A stretch of 64,000 bases of DNA, from positions 1-64,000 of the forward strand of contig JAEYPR010000009.1 of the NCBI GenBank assembly GCA_023410535.1, read 5' to 3'. Shown here in pieces: positions 8,054-16,648 of this stretch. The position numbers and the translations under genes were made by a program. This DNA is from Bacillota bacterium (GTDB lineage Bacteria; Bacillota; UBA4882; UBA8346). Below the pieces are notes generated by a model that saw nothing but the letters and a program-made list of their open reading frames with translations, was not told the origin of the DNA and searched no databases. The first letter of the stretch is position 1. Each line of letters begins with the position of its first letter.

Positions 8054-8111
8054 GAAAATTGCCCGCGTCAAGTCCCCCGTCTTCCGCTGGGGGTAACAGC
8101 TCGCAATTTTC
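8054..8111 (+). promoter_or_regulatory. Hairpin leader before the dehydrogenase gene
   Basis: GAAAATTGC (8054-8062) pairs perfectly with GCAATTTTC (8103-8111), and inside it CCCCC (8074-8078) pairs with GGGGG (8089-8093). It ends about nine bases before the AAGGAG site and has no T-run, so it looks like a 5' leader structure and not a terminator. Confidence 0.45.
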
Positions 8112-8134
8112 ATATTTGGAAGGAGAGAATCAGT

Positions 8135-9211
8135 TTGGCCTACACGATTACTTTGATTCCCGGAGACGGTACCGGTCCGGAATTAGCGGCCGCGGCGCGT
8201 CGGGTAATTGACGCCACGGGCGTCAAAATTGATTGGGAAGTTCATGATGCCGGCGTCGATGTGATGGAGAAATACGGCACGCCCTTGCCGGAGCCGGTGT
8301 TGGAGTCGATCCGCCGCAACAAGATTGCCTTGAAAGGGCCGATCACGACTCCGATCGGTACCGGTTTTCGCAGCGTCAACGTGGCATTGCGCCATGCTTT
8401 AGAGCTTTATGCCTGTGTCCGTCCTTGCAAATCGTATCCGGGCGTCCGCTCCCGTTACCAGGATATCGACTTGGTGCTGGTCCGCGAGAACAGCGAGGAT
8501 TTATACGCCGGAATCGAATTCGACTTGGGAACCCCCGAAGCGCAACAGATCATTGCGATGGGCCAAGGAAAGATCCGCGAAGACGCCGCCATTTCCATTA
8601 AACCGCTTTCGGTCAGCGGTTGCCGCCGGATTATTCAATACGCCTTTGATTATGCGGTTAAAAACGATCGTCAAAAGGTGACCGCGGTTGCCAAAGCCAA
8701 TATTATGAAATTTACCGACGGCCTTTTCTACCGGGTTGGCCGGGAAGTCGCCAAGGAGTACGAAGGGAAAATCGCCTATGAAGAAGTCCTGGTCGACGCG
8801 ATGTGCATGCAACTGGTGCAACGGCCCGAAGCGTTCGATGTATTGGTGCTGCCCAATCTCTACGGCGATATTCTTTCCGACCTTTGCGCCGGTTTAGTCG
8901 GCGGTTTGGGCGTCGCTCCCGGCGCCAATATCGGCGACGGAGTCGCACTGTTTGAGCCGACCCATGGTTCGGCGCCGAAGTATAAAGGGATGAATAAGGT
9001 CAATCCGACCGCGTTAATCCTCTCCGGCATGCTGATGCTGCGCCATCTGGGCGAACAAGCCGCGGCCGATCAGTTGGAGAAAGCGGTGGCCGCAGTGATC
9101 AGCGAAAACAAAGCGGTGACCTATGATATGAAAGCGGACCGCGCTGACCCGACCGCCGTGGGCACCAGCCAAATGGCGGACGCGATCATTGAAAAGCTGA
9201 ATACGCTGTAA
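8135..9211 (+). CDS. Isocitrate/isopropylmalate dehydrogenase family protein, probably NAD-dependent isocitrate dehydrogenase
   Basis: A 358-residue beta-decarboxylating dehydrogenase beginning YTITLIPGDGTGPE. The substrate loop GTGFRSVNVALRHALELYACVRPCKS and LVRENSEDLYAGIEF fit NAD-type isocitrate dehydrogenases; a leuB would normally show a different loop. The catalytic Lys/Tyr region (AVAKANIMKFTDGLFY) and the metal aspartates (NLYGDILSDLCAG) are present, as is the adenosine-binding GSAPKY segment. It probably makes 2-oxoglutarate. The TTG start has AAGGAGAG eight bases upstream. It is a single transcription unit ended by a strong terminator. Confidence 0.8.
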   Translation: MAYTITLIPGDGTGPELAAAARRVIDATGVKIDWEVHDAGVDVMEKYGTPLPEPVLESIRRNKIALKGPITTPIGTGFRSVNVALRHALELYACVRPCKSYPGVRSRYQDIDLVLVRENSEDLYAGIEFDLGTPEAQQIIAMGQGKIREDAAISIKPLSVSGCRRIIQYAFDYAVKNDRQKVTAVAKANIMKFTDGLFYRVGREVAKEYEGKIAYEEVLVDAMCMQLVQRPEAFDVLVLPNLYGDILSDLCAGLVGGLGVAPGANIGDGVALFEPTHGSAPKYKGMNKVNPTALILSGMLMLRHLGEQAAADQLEKAVAAVISENKAVTYDMKADRADPTAVGTSQMADAIIEKLNTL

Positions 9212-9240
9212 ACGGATGACCAAAGCGTTACCCGATGCGA

Positions 9241-9270
9241 AAGCTTCCTCCCCCGTGGAGGAAGCTTTTT
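9241..9270 (+). terminator. Intrinsic terminator after the dehydrogenase
   Basis: An 11-bp perfect stem AAGCTTCCTCC (9241-9251) with GGAGGAAGCTT (9257-9267) runs into five T. It lies inside an open frame that extends the next gene upstream, which argues for a later start of that gene. Confidence 0.9.
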
Positions 9271-9390
9271 AAGTGTTTGCGAGATGATCACTATTTGGGG
9301 TTGGTTTTTGCGGAAATCCCGGCAATACTAACCTGGGAACATTGGCCCGGCGGGCGATGGTCCGGATTCGGCAACAAAGGGGTTTTTACG

Positions 9391-10167
9391 GTGCGGTTCG
9401 ATCGGGAACTTTGGGAGCGGTTCAACCAATTACTGGCTCAAAAGTATTTTAAAGCGGGTATTGTCGGAATCGCGACGCTGCTGGTATTGCTGGTCGCGTT
9501 GGAATTCGGTTTGAATCTATGGGTCCGGACCGCGCTGCGCACCAGTCTAATTGATCTGGAGACCAACTCGCAGATCAGCGCTGATCTGAGCTGGTTTACT
9601 TTCGGGGATCTGGCCCAAGGACGGGTGCGTTTCGCGAAGGTGCGTTGCACCAACTGTAAAATCAGCGATTTGAGTTTATCCAACCTGGACATCGACAGTC
9701 AGGGGTTTCGTTTCGACTTGCCGTTACTGTTACGCCGGCGGGAACTGCGTTTTTTGGAACTCCGCCAAACGACGGTGCAGGCAAGTTTGACCGATAAGGC
9801 GTTAAGCCGTTATCTGCGGTTGAATTATCCCGAATATAATTTGGACATTAATATTCTTCCGGACCGGGTACGGTTAACCGGCGTCGCCGCAGTGTTTGGT
9901 AATACTGTCCCCCTCCTGCTTGAGGGGAACGTAGCGCCGGTTGGAACCAAAAATATCCGGTTTTACCCGGACAAGTTATTAGTCTCCGGCCGCTCGATGG
10001 GAAGTAGTGTTTTGAAGTTTCTCGGGGAGCAGGTGCCGTTGGAGTTCCCGTTGTTGGCCAAATTACCGTTGCGGTTGAACAGTTTGCGCTTGAAACCGGG
10101 CGGATTAGAGCTTTCTTGGCGGGATCTGCCGCTGACGGCAGGGACTGAAGCTTTGACCGCGAATTAA
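9391..10167 (+). CDS. DUF2993 (LmeA-like) family protein
   Basis: A 258-residue protein with an N-terminal membrane anchor (GIVGIATLLVLLVALEFGLNL, about residues 25-45) followed by a beta-rich domain resembling DUF2993/LmeA, a phospholipid-binding fold. Typical pieces are LSNLDIDSQGFRFDLPLL and RVRLTGVAAVFGNTVPLLLEG. The GTG start is chosen because AAAGGGG precedes it by nine bases and because the longer frame would translate through the upstream terminator. It precedes lpxB by about 130 bases, hinting at a shared role in envelope lipids. Exact function unknown. Confidence 0.65.
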   Translation: MRFDRELWERFNQLLAQKYFKAGIVGIATLLVLLVALEFGLNLWVRTALRTSLIDLETNSQISADLSWFTFGDLAQGRVRFAKVRCTNCKISDLSLSNLDIDSQGFRFDLPLLLRRRELRFLELRQTTVQASLTDKALSRYLRLNYPEYNLDINILPDRVRLTGVAAVFGNTVPLLLEGNVAPVGTKNIRFYPDKLLVSGRSMGSSVLKFLGEQVPLEFPLLAKLPLRLNSLRLKPGGLELSWRDLPLTAGTEALTAN

Positions 10168-10300
10168 GGAAAGGTATTTCTTATGCCGAGTACCATTAAG
10201 AATTAGGTAGTGGTCCACGCTAGCTACCGCTCGCGCAAGCGAATGAAGAAAATAAGCTACTTTCATTCAATCAACGGAATGTCTTTTGAAGGAGACCAAA

Positions 10301-11464
10301 ATGGGGAAACCAGTGATCTTTGTTTCAACTTGTGAGTTTTCAGGCGATATGCATGGTGAAGTTTTTGTTCAAGCGTTGCGCCAGTTGCTGCCGGAAGTTG
10401 AATTTTACGGCGTGGGCGGGGCGCGGATGGCTGCCGCCGGCGTGGATCTGATCTTTGACCCAACCCGGGTAAGCACCATTGGCTTTCTGGAAGCGCTGCG
10501 CAATCTGCGGAAAATGAAAAAGTTGGTGGCCGAGATCACTACGGCGTGGGAGGAGCGGCGCCCCGATGCCGTCTTATGGCTCGACTCCGGCGGATTTAAC
10601 CTGGTCTTGGCCAAGGCGGCCAAGGAACGGGGCATTCCGGTTTTTTGCATGTTTTCCCCGTCGGCTTGGGCATACGGCCAAGACCGCGCCGTCAAATTGG
10701 CCGAACGGGTCAAGCTGCTTTTGGCGGTTTTACCGTTTGAAGCGGACTTTTATCGGAAGTTTGGCGCTACCGTTCAATATGTAGGCCATCCTTTGCTGGA
10801 CCGGGTAAAAAACACTCGTGAGCCGCAGGCGGTTCGGGATTCGTTGGGAATCCCCCCCGAGGATAAGCTGGTCGTCCTGATGCCCGGTAGCCGGCGGCAG
10901 GAGGTTGCCAAACTGTTGCGGGTGATGTTGGAAGCGGCTGTCAGCGTTGGCCAAACGGCCAAAATACGCTTGGTTTTGCCGGTCGCGGGTTCGATTGACC
11001 GGGAATGGCTGGAAGCGATCGTCAAGGAGTACCCGGTGGATTGCCGGTTGTTCGTCGGTGAAGCCTATAACCTGCTGGCCGCGGCTGACGGGGCGGTGAT
11101 CGCCTCAGGCACCGCCACATTGGAAGCGGCGATCTTAAATACGCCGATGGTGATCGTCTACCGGATCAGCAAGTTGTCATTCGCGATCTATAAAGCCATG
11201 CGTTCGCCGGAGCAAAAACAGCAAGAGATTACCATCGGCCTGCCCAATTTGATCATGGGCCGGAAAGTGGTGCCTGAGTTGACCCAGGACCAATTGAACG
11301 CGGCCAATATCGCCCAAGAACTCCGCCGTATTGTAGGGGATGCCGATTATAACCGCGCTATGCGCCAGGATCTGACGGCGGTCAAAGCGAAGATCGGTCC
11401 ACCCGGTGTGATGGAGCGGGCGGCGCGGTTGTTGGTCAGTACGTTGGATGCGAGGAATAATTGA
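10301..11464 (+). CDS. lpxB: Lipid-A-disaccharide synthase homologue
   Basis: A 387-residue GT19 protein close to the usual LpxB length. It carries the N-terminal glycine-rich SGDMHGEVFVQAL, the FCMFSPSAWAYGQDRAVKL segment, VLPFEADFYRKFG, VLMPGSRRQEV and the C-terminal ASGTATLEAAILNTPMVIVYR. LpxB condenses UDP-diacylglucosamine with lipid X in lipid A synthesis, so an outer membrane with LPS-like lipid is implied. The ATG at 10301 is preferred to a TTG 15 bases earlier because AAGGAG lies between the two. No other lpx gene is visible nearby, so the wider pathway cannot be confirmed. Confidence 0.85.
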   Translation: MGKPVIFVSTCEFSGDMHGEVFVQALRQLLPEVEFYGVGGARMAAAGVDLIFDPTRVSTIGFLEALRNLRKMKKLVAEITTAWEERRPDAVLWLDSGGFNLVLAKAAKERGIPVFCMFSPSAWAYGQDRAVKLAERVKLLLAVLPFEADFYRKFGATVQYVGHPLLDRVKNTREPQAVRDSLGIPPEDKLVVLMPGSRRQEVAKLLRVMLEAAVSVGQTAKIRLVLPVAGSIDREWLEAIVKEYPVDCRLFVGEAYNLLAAADGAVIASGTATLEAAILNTPMVIVYRISKLSFAIYKAMRSPEQKQQEITIGLPNLIMGRKVVPELTQDQLNAANIAQELRRIVGDADYNRAMRQDLTAVKAKIGPPGVMERAARLLVSTLDARNN

Positions 11465-11532
11465 TTCCTGTTTAATCAAGATCGGTTTTTTGACGCCGCA
11501 ATTGGTTGAAGCTCATCAAGGAGGAAAAGACG

Positions 11533-12081
11533 ATTCGACAAATCATCATTAATCATGAACTTGAACTTAGGTTATTTGAGCTGGAACACGCAATGGAACT
11601 GTTTCAGCTGATTGAGGCCAACCGCCAATTTCTGGGCGAGTGGTTGCCTTGGGTAAACAGCAATTCAACCCTTGCGGAGACGGAAAATTTTATCCACAGC
11701 GCAAAGGAAAAGTTCGCCAATAACGCCGGATACCGGGCAGGAATCTGGTATCGAGGCGGATTGGTCGGTTTGATCAGTCTTCATAACATCAATTGGACCA
11801 ATAGTAATGTAAGCATGGGATATTGGTTGGGAGAAAAATATAGCGGCCAAGGCATTATGACCGCGGCTTGTAAAACTTTGATCAGTTATGTGTTTGCGGA
11901 GCTAAAACTGCATCGGATGGAAATACGCTGCGCGGAGGGGAATGAGCGGAGCCGGGCGATCGCCGCGCGATTGGGGTTTACCCAAGAAGGCGTAATCCGA
12001 GAGGCGGAATGGATTTACGACCATTATGTGAATCATATCGTTTATGGCGTTTTGGCGTGTGAGTGGAAGATTGCGGGGTGA
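11533..12081 (+). CDS. GNAT acetyltransferase, RimJ/RimL type, probable AUU start
   Basis: A protein of about 182 residues that would acetylate a protein N-terminus or a small amine. The fold is clear: ELRLFELEHAMELFQLI, then LGEWLPWV, VSMGYWLGEKYSGQGIMTAAC (acetyl-CoA loop) and RMEIRCAEGNERSRAIAARLGF. No ATG or GTG start fits. A very strong AAGGAGG at about 11518-11524 sits eight bases before an in-frame ATT at 11533. Starting there gives an N-terminus seven residues before the conserved Asn, as I recall for Bacillus RimL-like proteins. The alternative is TTG at 11506, which lacks a ribosome site and would place AAGGAGG inside the gene. Confidence 0.75.
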   Translation: MRQIIINHELELRLFELEHAMELFQLIEANRQFLGEWLPWVNSNSTLAETENFIHSAKEKFANNAGYRAGIWYRGGLVGLISLHNINWTNSNVSMGYWLGEKYSGQGIMTAACKTLISYVFAELKLHRMEIRCAEGNERSRAIAARLGFTQEGVIREAEWIYDHYVNHIVYGVLACEWKIAG

Positions 12082-12085
12082 GTTT

Positions 12086-12522
12086 ATGTACAAACATACT
12101 CAAATCGGCTGGGGCATCGTTATTATTTTTGGGTTGCTGGCATTGTTGGCATATTTCAAAATATTAGGGAATGACAGTGCTGAAGGCATTGTCTACGGGA
12201 TATTATTGTTGGTGATGATTTTGTTCGCCAAACTAACCGTTACGGTGGATAATCAATATATCCGGTTGCACTTTGGACTGTTCGGCCTGCCGCGCCGCAA
12301 GTTTAAACTGCAAGATATTAAATCCTGCCGGCCGGTAAAAAACATCATGTTCGCAATCTCCTTAGGAATTCATTACGGTCGAACGCTTCGTTATACAATG
12401 TCTCCGGTCCCCGGGCGGTGGAGTTGACCATGAAAAACGGGCGAATCGTGAATGTCGGGACCGATGAGCCGGAGCGGTTGGCGGAGGCGCTTAGCGCTCG
12501 GTTAAAGAATGAGCCGATATAA
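12086..12522 (+). pseudogene. PH-domain-like membrane protein gene with a frameshift
   Basis: The ATG frame gives two hydrophobic segments (about residues 8-25 and 35-53), then VDNQYIRLHFGLFGLPRRKFKLQDI, a bacterial PH-like protein. It changes frame around 12375-12380 and ends early at 12427. In the -1 frame the expected C-terminus continues as SLYNVSGPRAVELTMKNGRI, then GTDEPERLAEAL, to a stop at 12520. One missing base in TACGGTCG would explain it. Either the gene is freshly broken or the sequence has an error. It starts five bases after the acetyltransferase stop. Confidence 0.7.
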
Positions 12523-12591
12523 GGAATGAAATGCTTGCGTGCGAACGGAAAAGGAGCCTAACTGAGGTCTGCAGAGCATAGCGATAAATAA

Positions 12592-12640
12592 CGGCTCGCC
12601 TGGTTCCGCGTTTGGCGTTATCGCCGGTTCTAGCGAGCCG
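12592..12640. other. Intergenic hairpin
   Basis: CGGCTCGC (12592-12599) pairs with GCGAGCCG (12633-12640) and encloses an inner GGCG-TTAT-CGCC hairpin. There is no T-run. It lies between the broken PH-like gene and the deacetylase-like gene and could be a weak terminator or a leader structure. Confidence 0.45.
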
Positions 12641-12679
12641 GTTTCCCGCATAAATAATCATCGAGATGGGGTGGTTTTA

Positions 12680-13666
12680 ATGCGGGTATTGCTCTTTAAC
12701 CAACGGCAGATCCGTTGGAGCCTGCTTTTTTTATTGATAACGGTCTTTACGGCCGGGATTGCCGCCAATTGGACTTCGTTGTCCAGACAATTCATCGGGG
12801 TCAAACCGGGCGTGCGCTTGGAAGGATACAACGTTCAAGGATATCTTCCCGAAGAAGTTGCGATCTTGGTCAAGGCGCTGGCCGCCAAATTCAATCGCGA
12901 ACCGCGCAACGCCAGTTATTTTCCGGAGACCGGAGAGATTATCCCGGCTGAAACCGGTCGCGTGGTGGATGTAAGCCGGACCGTGCATCAAGTTTGTCTC
13001 GCTCCGGCGGGAACGCGGACCAAACTGTATACTAACGCGGTTCCGCCCAGCATCACCGAGGAACTGTTTAAACCGATCTTTAAAGGAAACGACCCCAAAC
13101 GGGCGGCGTTAGCTATCAATGTCGCCTGGGGCGAGGAGCATCTTGACGAGATGTTGAAGGTGCTTGACGAGGAGAAAGTCAAAGCGACCTTCTTTTTTGT
13201 CGGGACGTGGGTGAAGCTCTTTCCGGAGAAGGTCAAGGAGATTGGCGTTCGCGGCCACGAGCTCGCCAATCACGGACTATTCCACGGCCATCCGGCACAA
13301 ATGGACCGGAACCAATTGAAAAAGCTGATTGCCGATAATGCCTTGTTGTTGTGGTCGGTCACCGGGAAAAAAACCGCCAATCTGTTCGCGCCGCCGTATG
13401 GCGAGTTAAGTCCGGAAGTGCTGGCGGCAGCGGGTGAGTTGGGGTATTATACCATCCTTTGGTCGGTGGATACGGTTGATTGGAAAAATCCGGCCCCCGA
13501 CGCCATGTTAAATCGGGTGCTCGCCAAGATTGAGCCGGGGGGGATTATTTTGATGCATCCCACCATCGCTACGCGCACCGCTTTGCGGGGGATGATCCGC
13601 GGGTTGCGGCAGAAAGGCTTGGAACCGGGAACGGTCAGTCAAGTCCTGCAGAAACCCGGTTCATAA
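12680..13666 (+). CDS. YlxY-like polysaccharide-deacetylase-fold protein, probably inactive
   Basis: A 328-residue protein with a signal anchor (about 13-30), a VanW/PG_binding_4-like region (about 38-95, VKPGVRLEGYNVQGYLPEEV) and a NodB-type domain (about 135-325). The usual catalytic TFDDG is replaced by INVAWGEEH and the usual HSxxH by NHGLFHGH, matching what I recall for YlxY, a sporulation-associated Bacillus protein. ATFFFVGTW and APPYGELSPE are conserved. In Bacillus ylxY lies next to an M16 peptidase gene, and one lies downstream here with a GH18 gene inserted between them. GGGGTGG precedes the ATG. Confidence 0.75.
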   Translation: MRVLLFNQRQIRWSLLFLLITVFTAGIAANWTSLSRQFIGVKPGVRLEGYNVQGYLPEEVAILVKALAAKFNREPRNASYFPETGEIIPAETGRVVDVSRTVHQVCLAPAGTRTKLYTNAVPPSITEELFKPIFKGNDPKRAALAINVAWGEEHLDEMLKVLDEEKVKATFFFVGTWVKLFPEKVKEIGVRGHELANHGLFHGHPAQMDRNQLKKLIADNALLLWSVTGKKTANLFAPPYGELSPEVLAAAGELGYYTILWSVDTVDWKNPAPDAMLNRVLAKIEPGGIILMHPTIATRTALRGMIRGLRQKGLEPGTVSQVLQKPGS

Positions 13667-13671
13667 CGATC

Positions 13672-13703
13672 AAAAAAGAAAGGCGCATAACGCCTTTCTT
13701 TTT
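13672..13703. terminator. Bidirectional terminator
   Basis: GAAAGGCG (13678-13685) with CGCCTTTC (13691-13698), with A-run and T-run on the two sides, separates the convergent deacetylase-like and GH18 genes. Confidence 0.85.
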
Positions 13704-13723
13704 AATATCGTGAAGATTCAGTC

Positions 13724-15016
13724 CTAGAGGTTTTGCCGAATGACGCTCCAGATGCCGGGATCCTCATAACCTAAACGCCAAACCGCGACGCCTTTGAGCG
13801 CATACTTTTGTACCAGTTCCATCTTGGCGGCGGTGCTGCGGCTGTCTTCATACCAAACGGTATGGGAGACCCCCCAGCTTTTGTAAGTGAAGTATGGGGT
13901 CTTATAGGTTGAGTGCCATTTCGGAACCACATTGTGACTTTTGATTAAGCTCTGAATCGCGCTGTAATTTCGGGCTTTCCCCGAACTGAGGCTCCAGTCG
14001 TAGCCGTAACCGGCGATGCCCATGACCACCTTCTGCGGTGAAAAATAGCGCAGGGTGTATTTGATGACGCTTTCAACCCAAGGATAGGAGGCGACTGGGC
14101 CCGGACTGCCGCCGGCGTAATGTTCGTCATAGGTCATGACCATGATCTGATCGAGATAGGAAGCCAGTGCCTGATAGTCAAAAGCGCCGCCGTGACTGGA
14201 GGTCCGGTCGTCATTGGTTTTTGCCGGTACCGAAGCGGTGACCAGCAAGCCCTTGGGACGAAGTTCCGCCGCCAGTTCCCGGAAAAAAGCCGTCAGATTG
14301 AGACGATCTTGGGCTTGAACATTTTCGAAGTCGATATTGACGCCCCGATAACTCTTAGAAACCAGCATTTGGCTGATTCCTTTGACGGCCTTGGCGCGGG
14401 CGGTTGGACTGGAGAGCATTTTATGCGCGATGTTGGAATCAAAGTTTCCGCCATTGCGAATATTATTGACCAACGCCAGCGGTAACACTCCGGCGCTGTT
14501 GGCTAAACTGACCGGTTTCGGATTGTGAGTGCTCCGGATGGAACCGGATTGATCAACGTTAAATGAGAATGGGATGACCATGTTGATCGTCCCCAGGTTT
14601 TGGGAGAGCACGTTGTATCCGGTCGGGTCGTTGTAGTAATTCTCAACGTAATAACCGGCGACGGTTTTACCCTTGGTGGTGGTGCCGGAGACGCTGGTCT
14701 TGGTCGAGACCATCCATTTTGAAACCCAACCGGTGATTCCGGAAGCGGTTTGGATCTGATATAAACTATCTTTCTGGCCTAACACGACCAGCCGCGAACC
14801 TTGGGTCACAGTCCCCACGGAAGAACTGTCGTTGGAAGTGTCGCTGCGAATTGCGGCTTGGGCGCTGGTAATTACTCCAGAACGGGGAAAGATACTGTCT
14901 GGATTGGCCGGCAAACCGGCGCCGCTTCCACTGGAACTTCCGGAGTTTCCACCGAAGAGACCCGAAGTAAGATAGAATATGAGGGCCAATATTGTGGTCA
15001 CCATGTTGCCTTGCAT
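13724..15016 (-). CDS. Secreted GH18 protein with SH3b domain (SleL/YaaH-like)
   Basis: A 430-residue exported protein. Residues 1-22 look like a signal peptide; a Gly/Ser linker follows; residues about 48-105 form a bacterial SH3 domain (SVGTVTQGSRLVVLGQKDSL). The GH18 barrel covers about 120-430 and carries the catalytic motif GVNIDFENV with the key glutamate, MVMTYDEHYAGGSPG and VWYEDSRSTAAKMELVQKY. Similar proteins (SleL, YaaH, YdhD) cut spore cortex or cell-wall glycan. GGGAGCT supports the start. It sits between the ylxY-like and M16 genes in opposite orientation. Confidence 0.8.
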   Translation of the reverse strand: MQGNMVTTILALIFYLTSGLFGGNSGSSSGSGAGLPANPDSIFPRSGVITSAQAAIRSDTSNDSSSVGTVTQGSRLVVLGQKDSLYQIQTASGITGWVSKWMVSTKTSVSGTTTKGKTVAGYYVENYYNDPTGYNVLSQNLGTINMVIPFSFNVDQSGSIRSTHNPKPVSLANSAGVLPLALVNNIRNGGNFDSNIAHKMLSSPTARAKAVKGISQMLVSKSYRGVNIDFENVQAQDRLNLTAFFRELAAELRPKGLLVTASVPAKTNDDRTSSHGGAFDYQALASYLDQIMVMTYDEHYAGGSPGPVASYPWVESVIKYTLRYFSPQKVVMGIAGYGYDWSLSSGKARNYSAIQSLIKSHNVVPKWHSTYKTPYFTYKSWGVSHTVWYEDSRSTAAKMELVQKYALKGVAVWRLGYEDPGIWSVIRQNL

Positions 15017-15385
15017 CGGGTAGCTCCCTTCATGTATTCGAATAGTATCGCATCAATCGGTGGAAGTCCTGTTGCTTCCCCGGGTTACGATTGGACGAAG
15101 TCAACTGAGGCGCCTTGGTTGCAACAGACGCTTGTCCTTCTGCAACAAATTCGCTGGTTAAAGACGTTTACCTTTAAGTAGATCCCGGTAAACCCGTTAA
15201 TCGACAGCAGTTGAAGCAGGCCTTGGGGACCCATGATAATTCTGGAAATGAAGTATCATTTGATTTCCAAGAAGGACTTTGTGCGAAAAAGGCGAAGATA
15301 AATTGAATTCGCGTCGAATATTTCTGAATATTTTCATGCGATCGATTCGTAAGAAAACTTAAATCGGTAAAGGATTAGGAAAACC
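15017..15385. other. Intergenic region between divergent genes
   Basis: The stretch separates the - strand GH18 gene from the + strand M16 peptidase gene and must contain both promoters. I see AT-rich DNA around 15300-15360 but no promoter I would defend, no hairpin and no small gene. Confidence 0.4.
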
Positions 15386-16648
15386 ATGTATCAACAAACT
15401 ACTTTGCCTAACGGTTTGCGGATTGTCTGTGAAACCATTCCGGGAGTCCATTCGGTCTCCTTAGGAATTTGGGTTGGCACGGGCTCCCGTTATGAAACCC
15501 TCGCAGACAACGGGATTTCTCATTTCATTGAGCATATGCTGTTTAAAGGGACCGGCCGTCGCACCACCAAACAGATCGCTGAAGAGATGGATGCGGTCGG
15601 TGGCCAATTAAACGCGTTTACCACCAAGGAATACACATGTTATTACGCCAAAGTGTTGCATCAGCATTATCAGTTTGGCATCGACCTGTTGGCGGATATG
15701 GTCACCAACTCGCTCTTCCTGCCGGAAGAGATTGAAAAAGAAAAACAGGTCGTGATTGAAGAGATCAAGTCCTACGAAGATTCACCCGATGAAATCATTC
15801 ATGATATTTTCGCCGGGGCCGTCTTGAACGGACATCCGCTGGGCCGGACCATTTTAGGCACGCCCGAATCAATCCGGCGGATCGAACGTTCGACCATCCT
15901 CGAATACTTGAGTCACCATTATACCCCAGATAACATTGTTTTTGCAGTAGCGGGTAATGTCCAATTCGACCAGATTGTGACAGAAGTTACAAAACACTTA
16001 GCGGGTCTATCGGGAAAAACCGATCAAAAATTGCCGGCCATTCCTGATTTGCAACCGGATGTGGTGATCCGTTCCAAAGATACCGAACAGGTCCATATTT
16101 GTCTGGGGACACGCGGCGTCTCCCGGAACAACCCCGAGAAATATGCGGTTTACGTGCTAGACAGCGTCTTGGGGGGGAGCGTCAGTTCCCGCCTTTTCCA
16201 GCAATTGCGCGAAGAGCGGGGGCTGGTCTATGTTGCGGGGTCCAATCATTCCGGCTATAAAGATACCGGCCTCTTTTCGATCTACGCCGGCACCAGTCCC
16301 GAGAATTACGAAGAAGTAATTACCCTCGTCAAACAGGAGCTGCAGAAACTGCAAGCGGGACCGATTGGCGCGGCGGAATTGGCCCGGGCGAAAGAACAAC
16401 TCAAAGGGAACCTCTTGTTGAGCTTGGAAAGTACCAGCAATCTGATGAGCCGGATCGCCAAGATCATCCTTTTCAACGACCAGTTGATGACGCCGGAAGA
16501 GAGCGTCAGAAAGATTGAGGCGGTCACGGCGGAACAAGTACTGCAGGCCGCCCGGGAAATTTTTCATGAAGATAACATGGTAGTTACGGCGATTGGCCCC
16601 TTTGAGGCCGATTCGGAATTGTTGAGGAAACGTTATCATGAATATTGA
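15386..16648 (+). CDS. M16-family zinc peptidase (YmxG/MlpA-like)
   Basis: A 420-residue protein of the processing-peptidase type. The inverted zinc motif HFIEH is at residues 46-50, with the distal glutamate in the expected helix (EKEKQVVIEEIKSYED). LGGSVSSRLFQQLREERGLVY is the conserved C-terminal RY-type segment. In Bacillus and clostridia this gene lies near ylxY and dut, and here it overlaps dut by 11 bases. The start has TAGGA about seven bases upstream. Its substrate is unknown. Confidence 0.85.
   Translation: MYQQTTLPNGLRIVCETIPGVHSVSLGIWVGTGSRYETLADNGISHFIEHMLFKGTGRRTTKQIAEEMDAVGGQLNAFTTKEYTCYYAKVLHQHYQFGIDLLADMVTNSLFLPEEIEKEKQVVIEEIKSYEDSPDEIIHDIFAGAVLNGHPLGRTILGTPESIRRIERSTILEYLSHHYTPDNIVFAVAGNVQFDQIVTEVTKHLAGLSGKTDQKLPAIPDLQPDVVIRSKDTEQVHICLGTRGVSRNNPEKYAVYVLDSVLGGSVSSRLFQQLREERGLVYVAGSNHSGYKDTGLFSIYAGTSPENYEEVITLVKQELQKLQAGPIGAAELARAKEQLKGNLLLSLESTSNLMSRIAKIILFNDQLMTPEESVRKIEAVTAEQVLQAAREIFHEDNMVVTAIGPFEADSELLRKRYHEY

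Noticed and set aside
9235..9390. Upstream extension of the DUF2993-like gene
   Set aside because: The extension would translate through a strong intrinsic terminator and lacks a ribosome site.
12592..12640. Standard intrinsic terminator
   Set aside because: The hairpin has no T-run on either side, so it is listed only as a hairpin.
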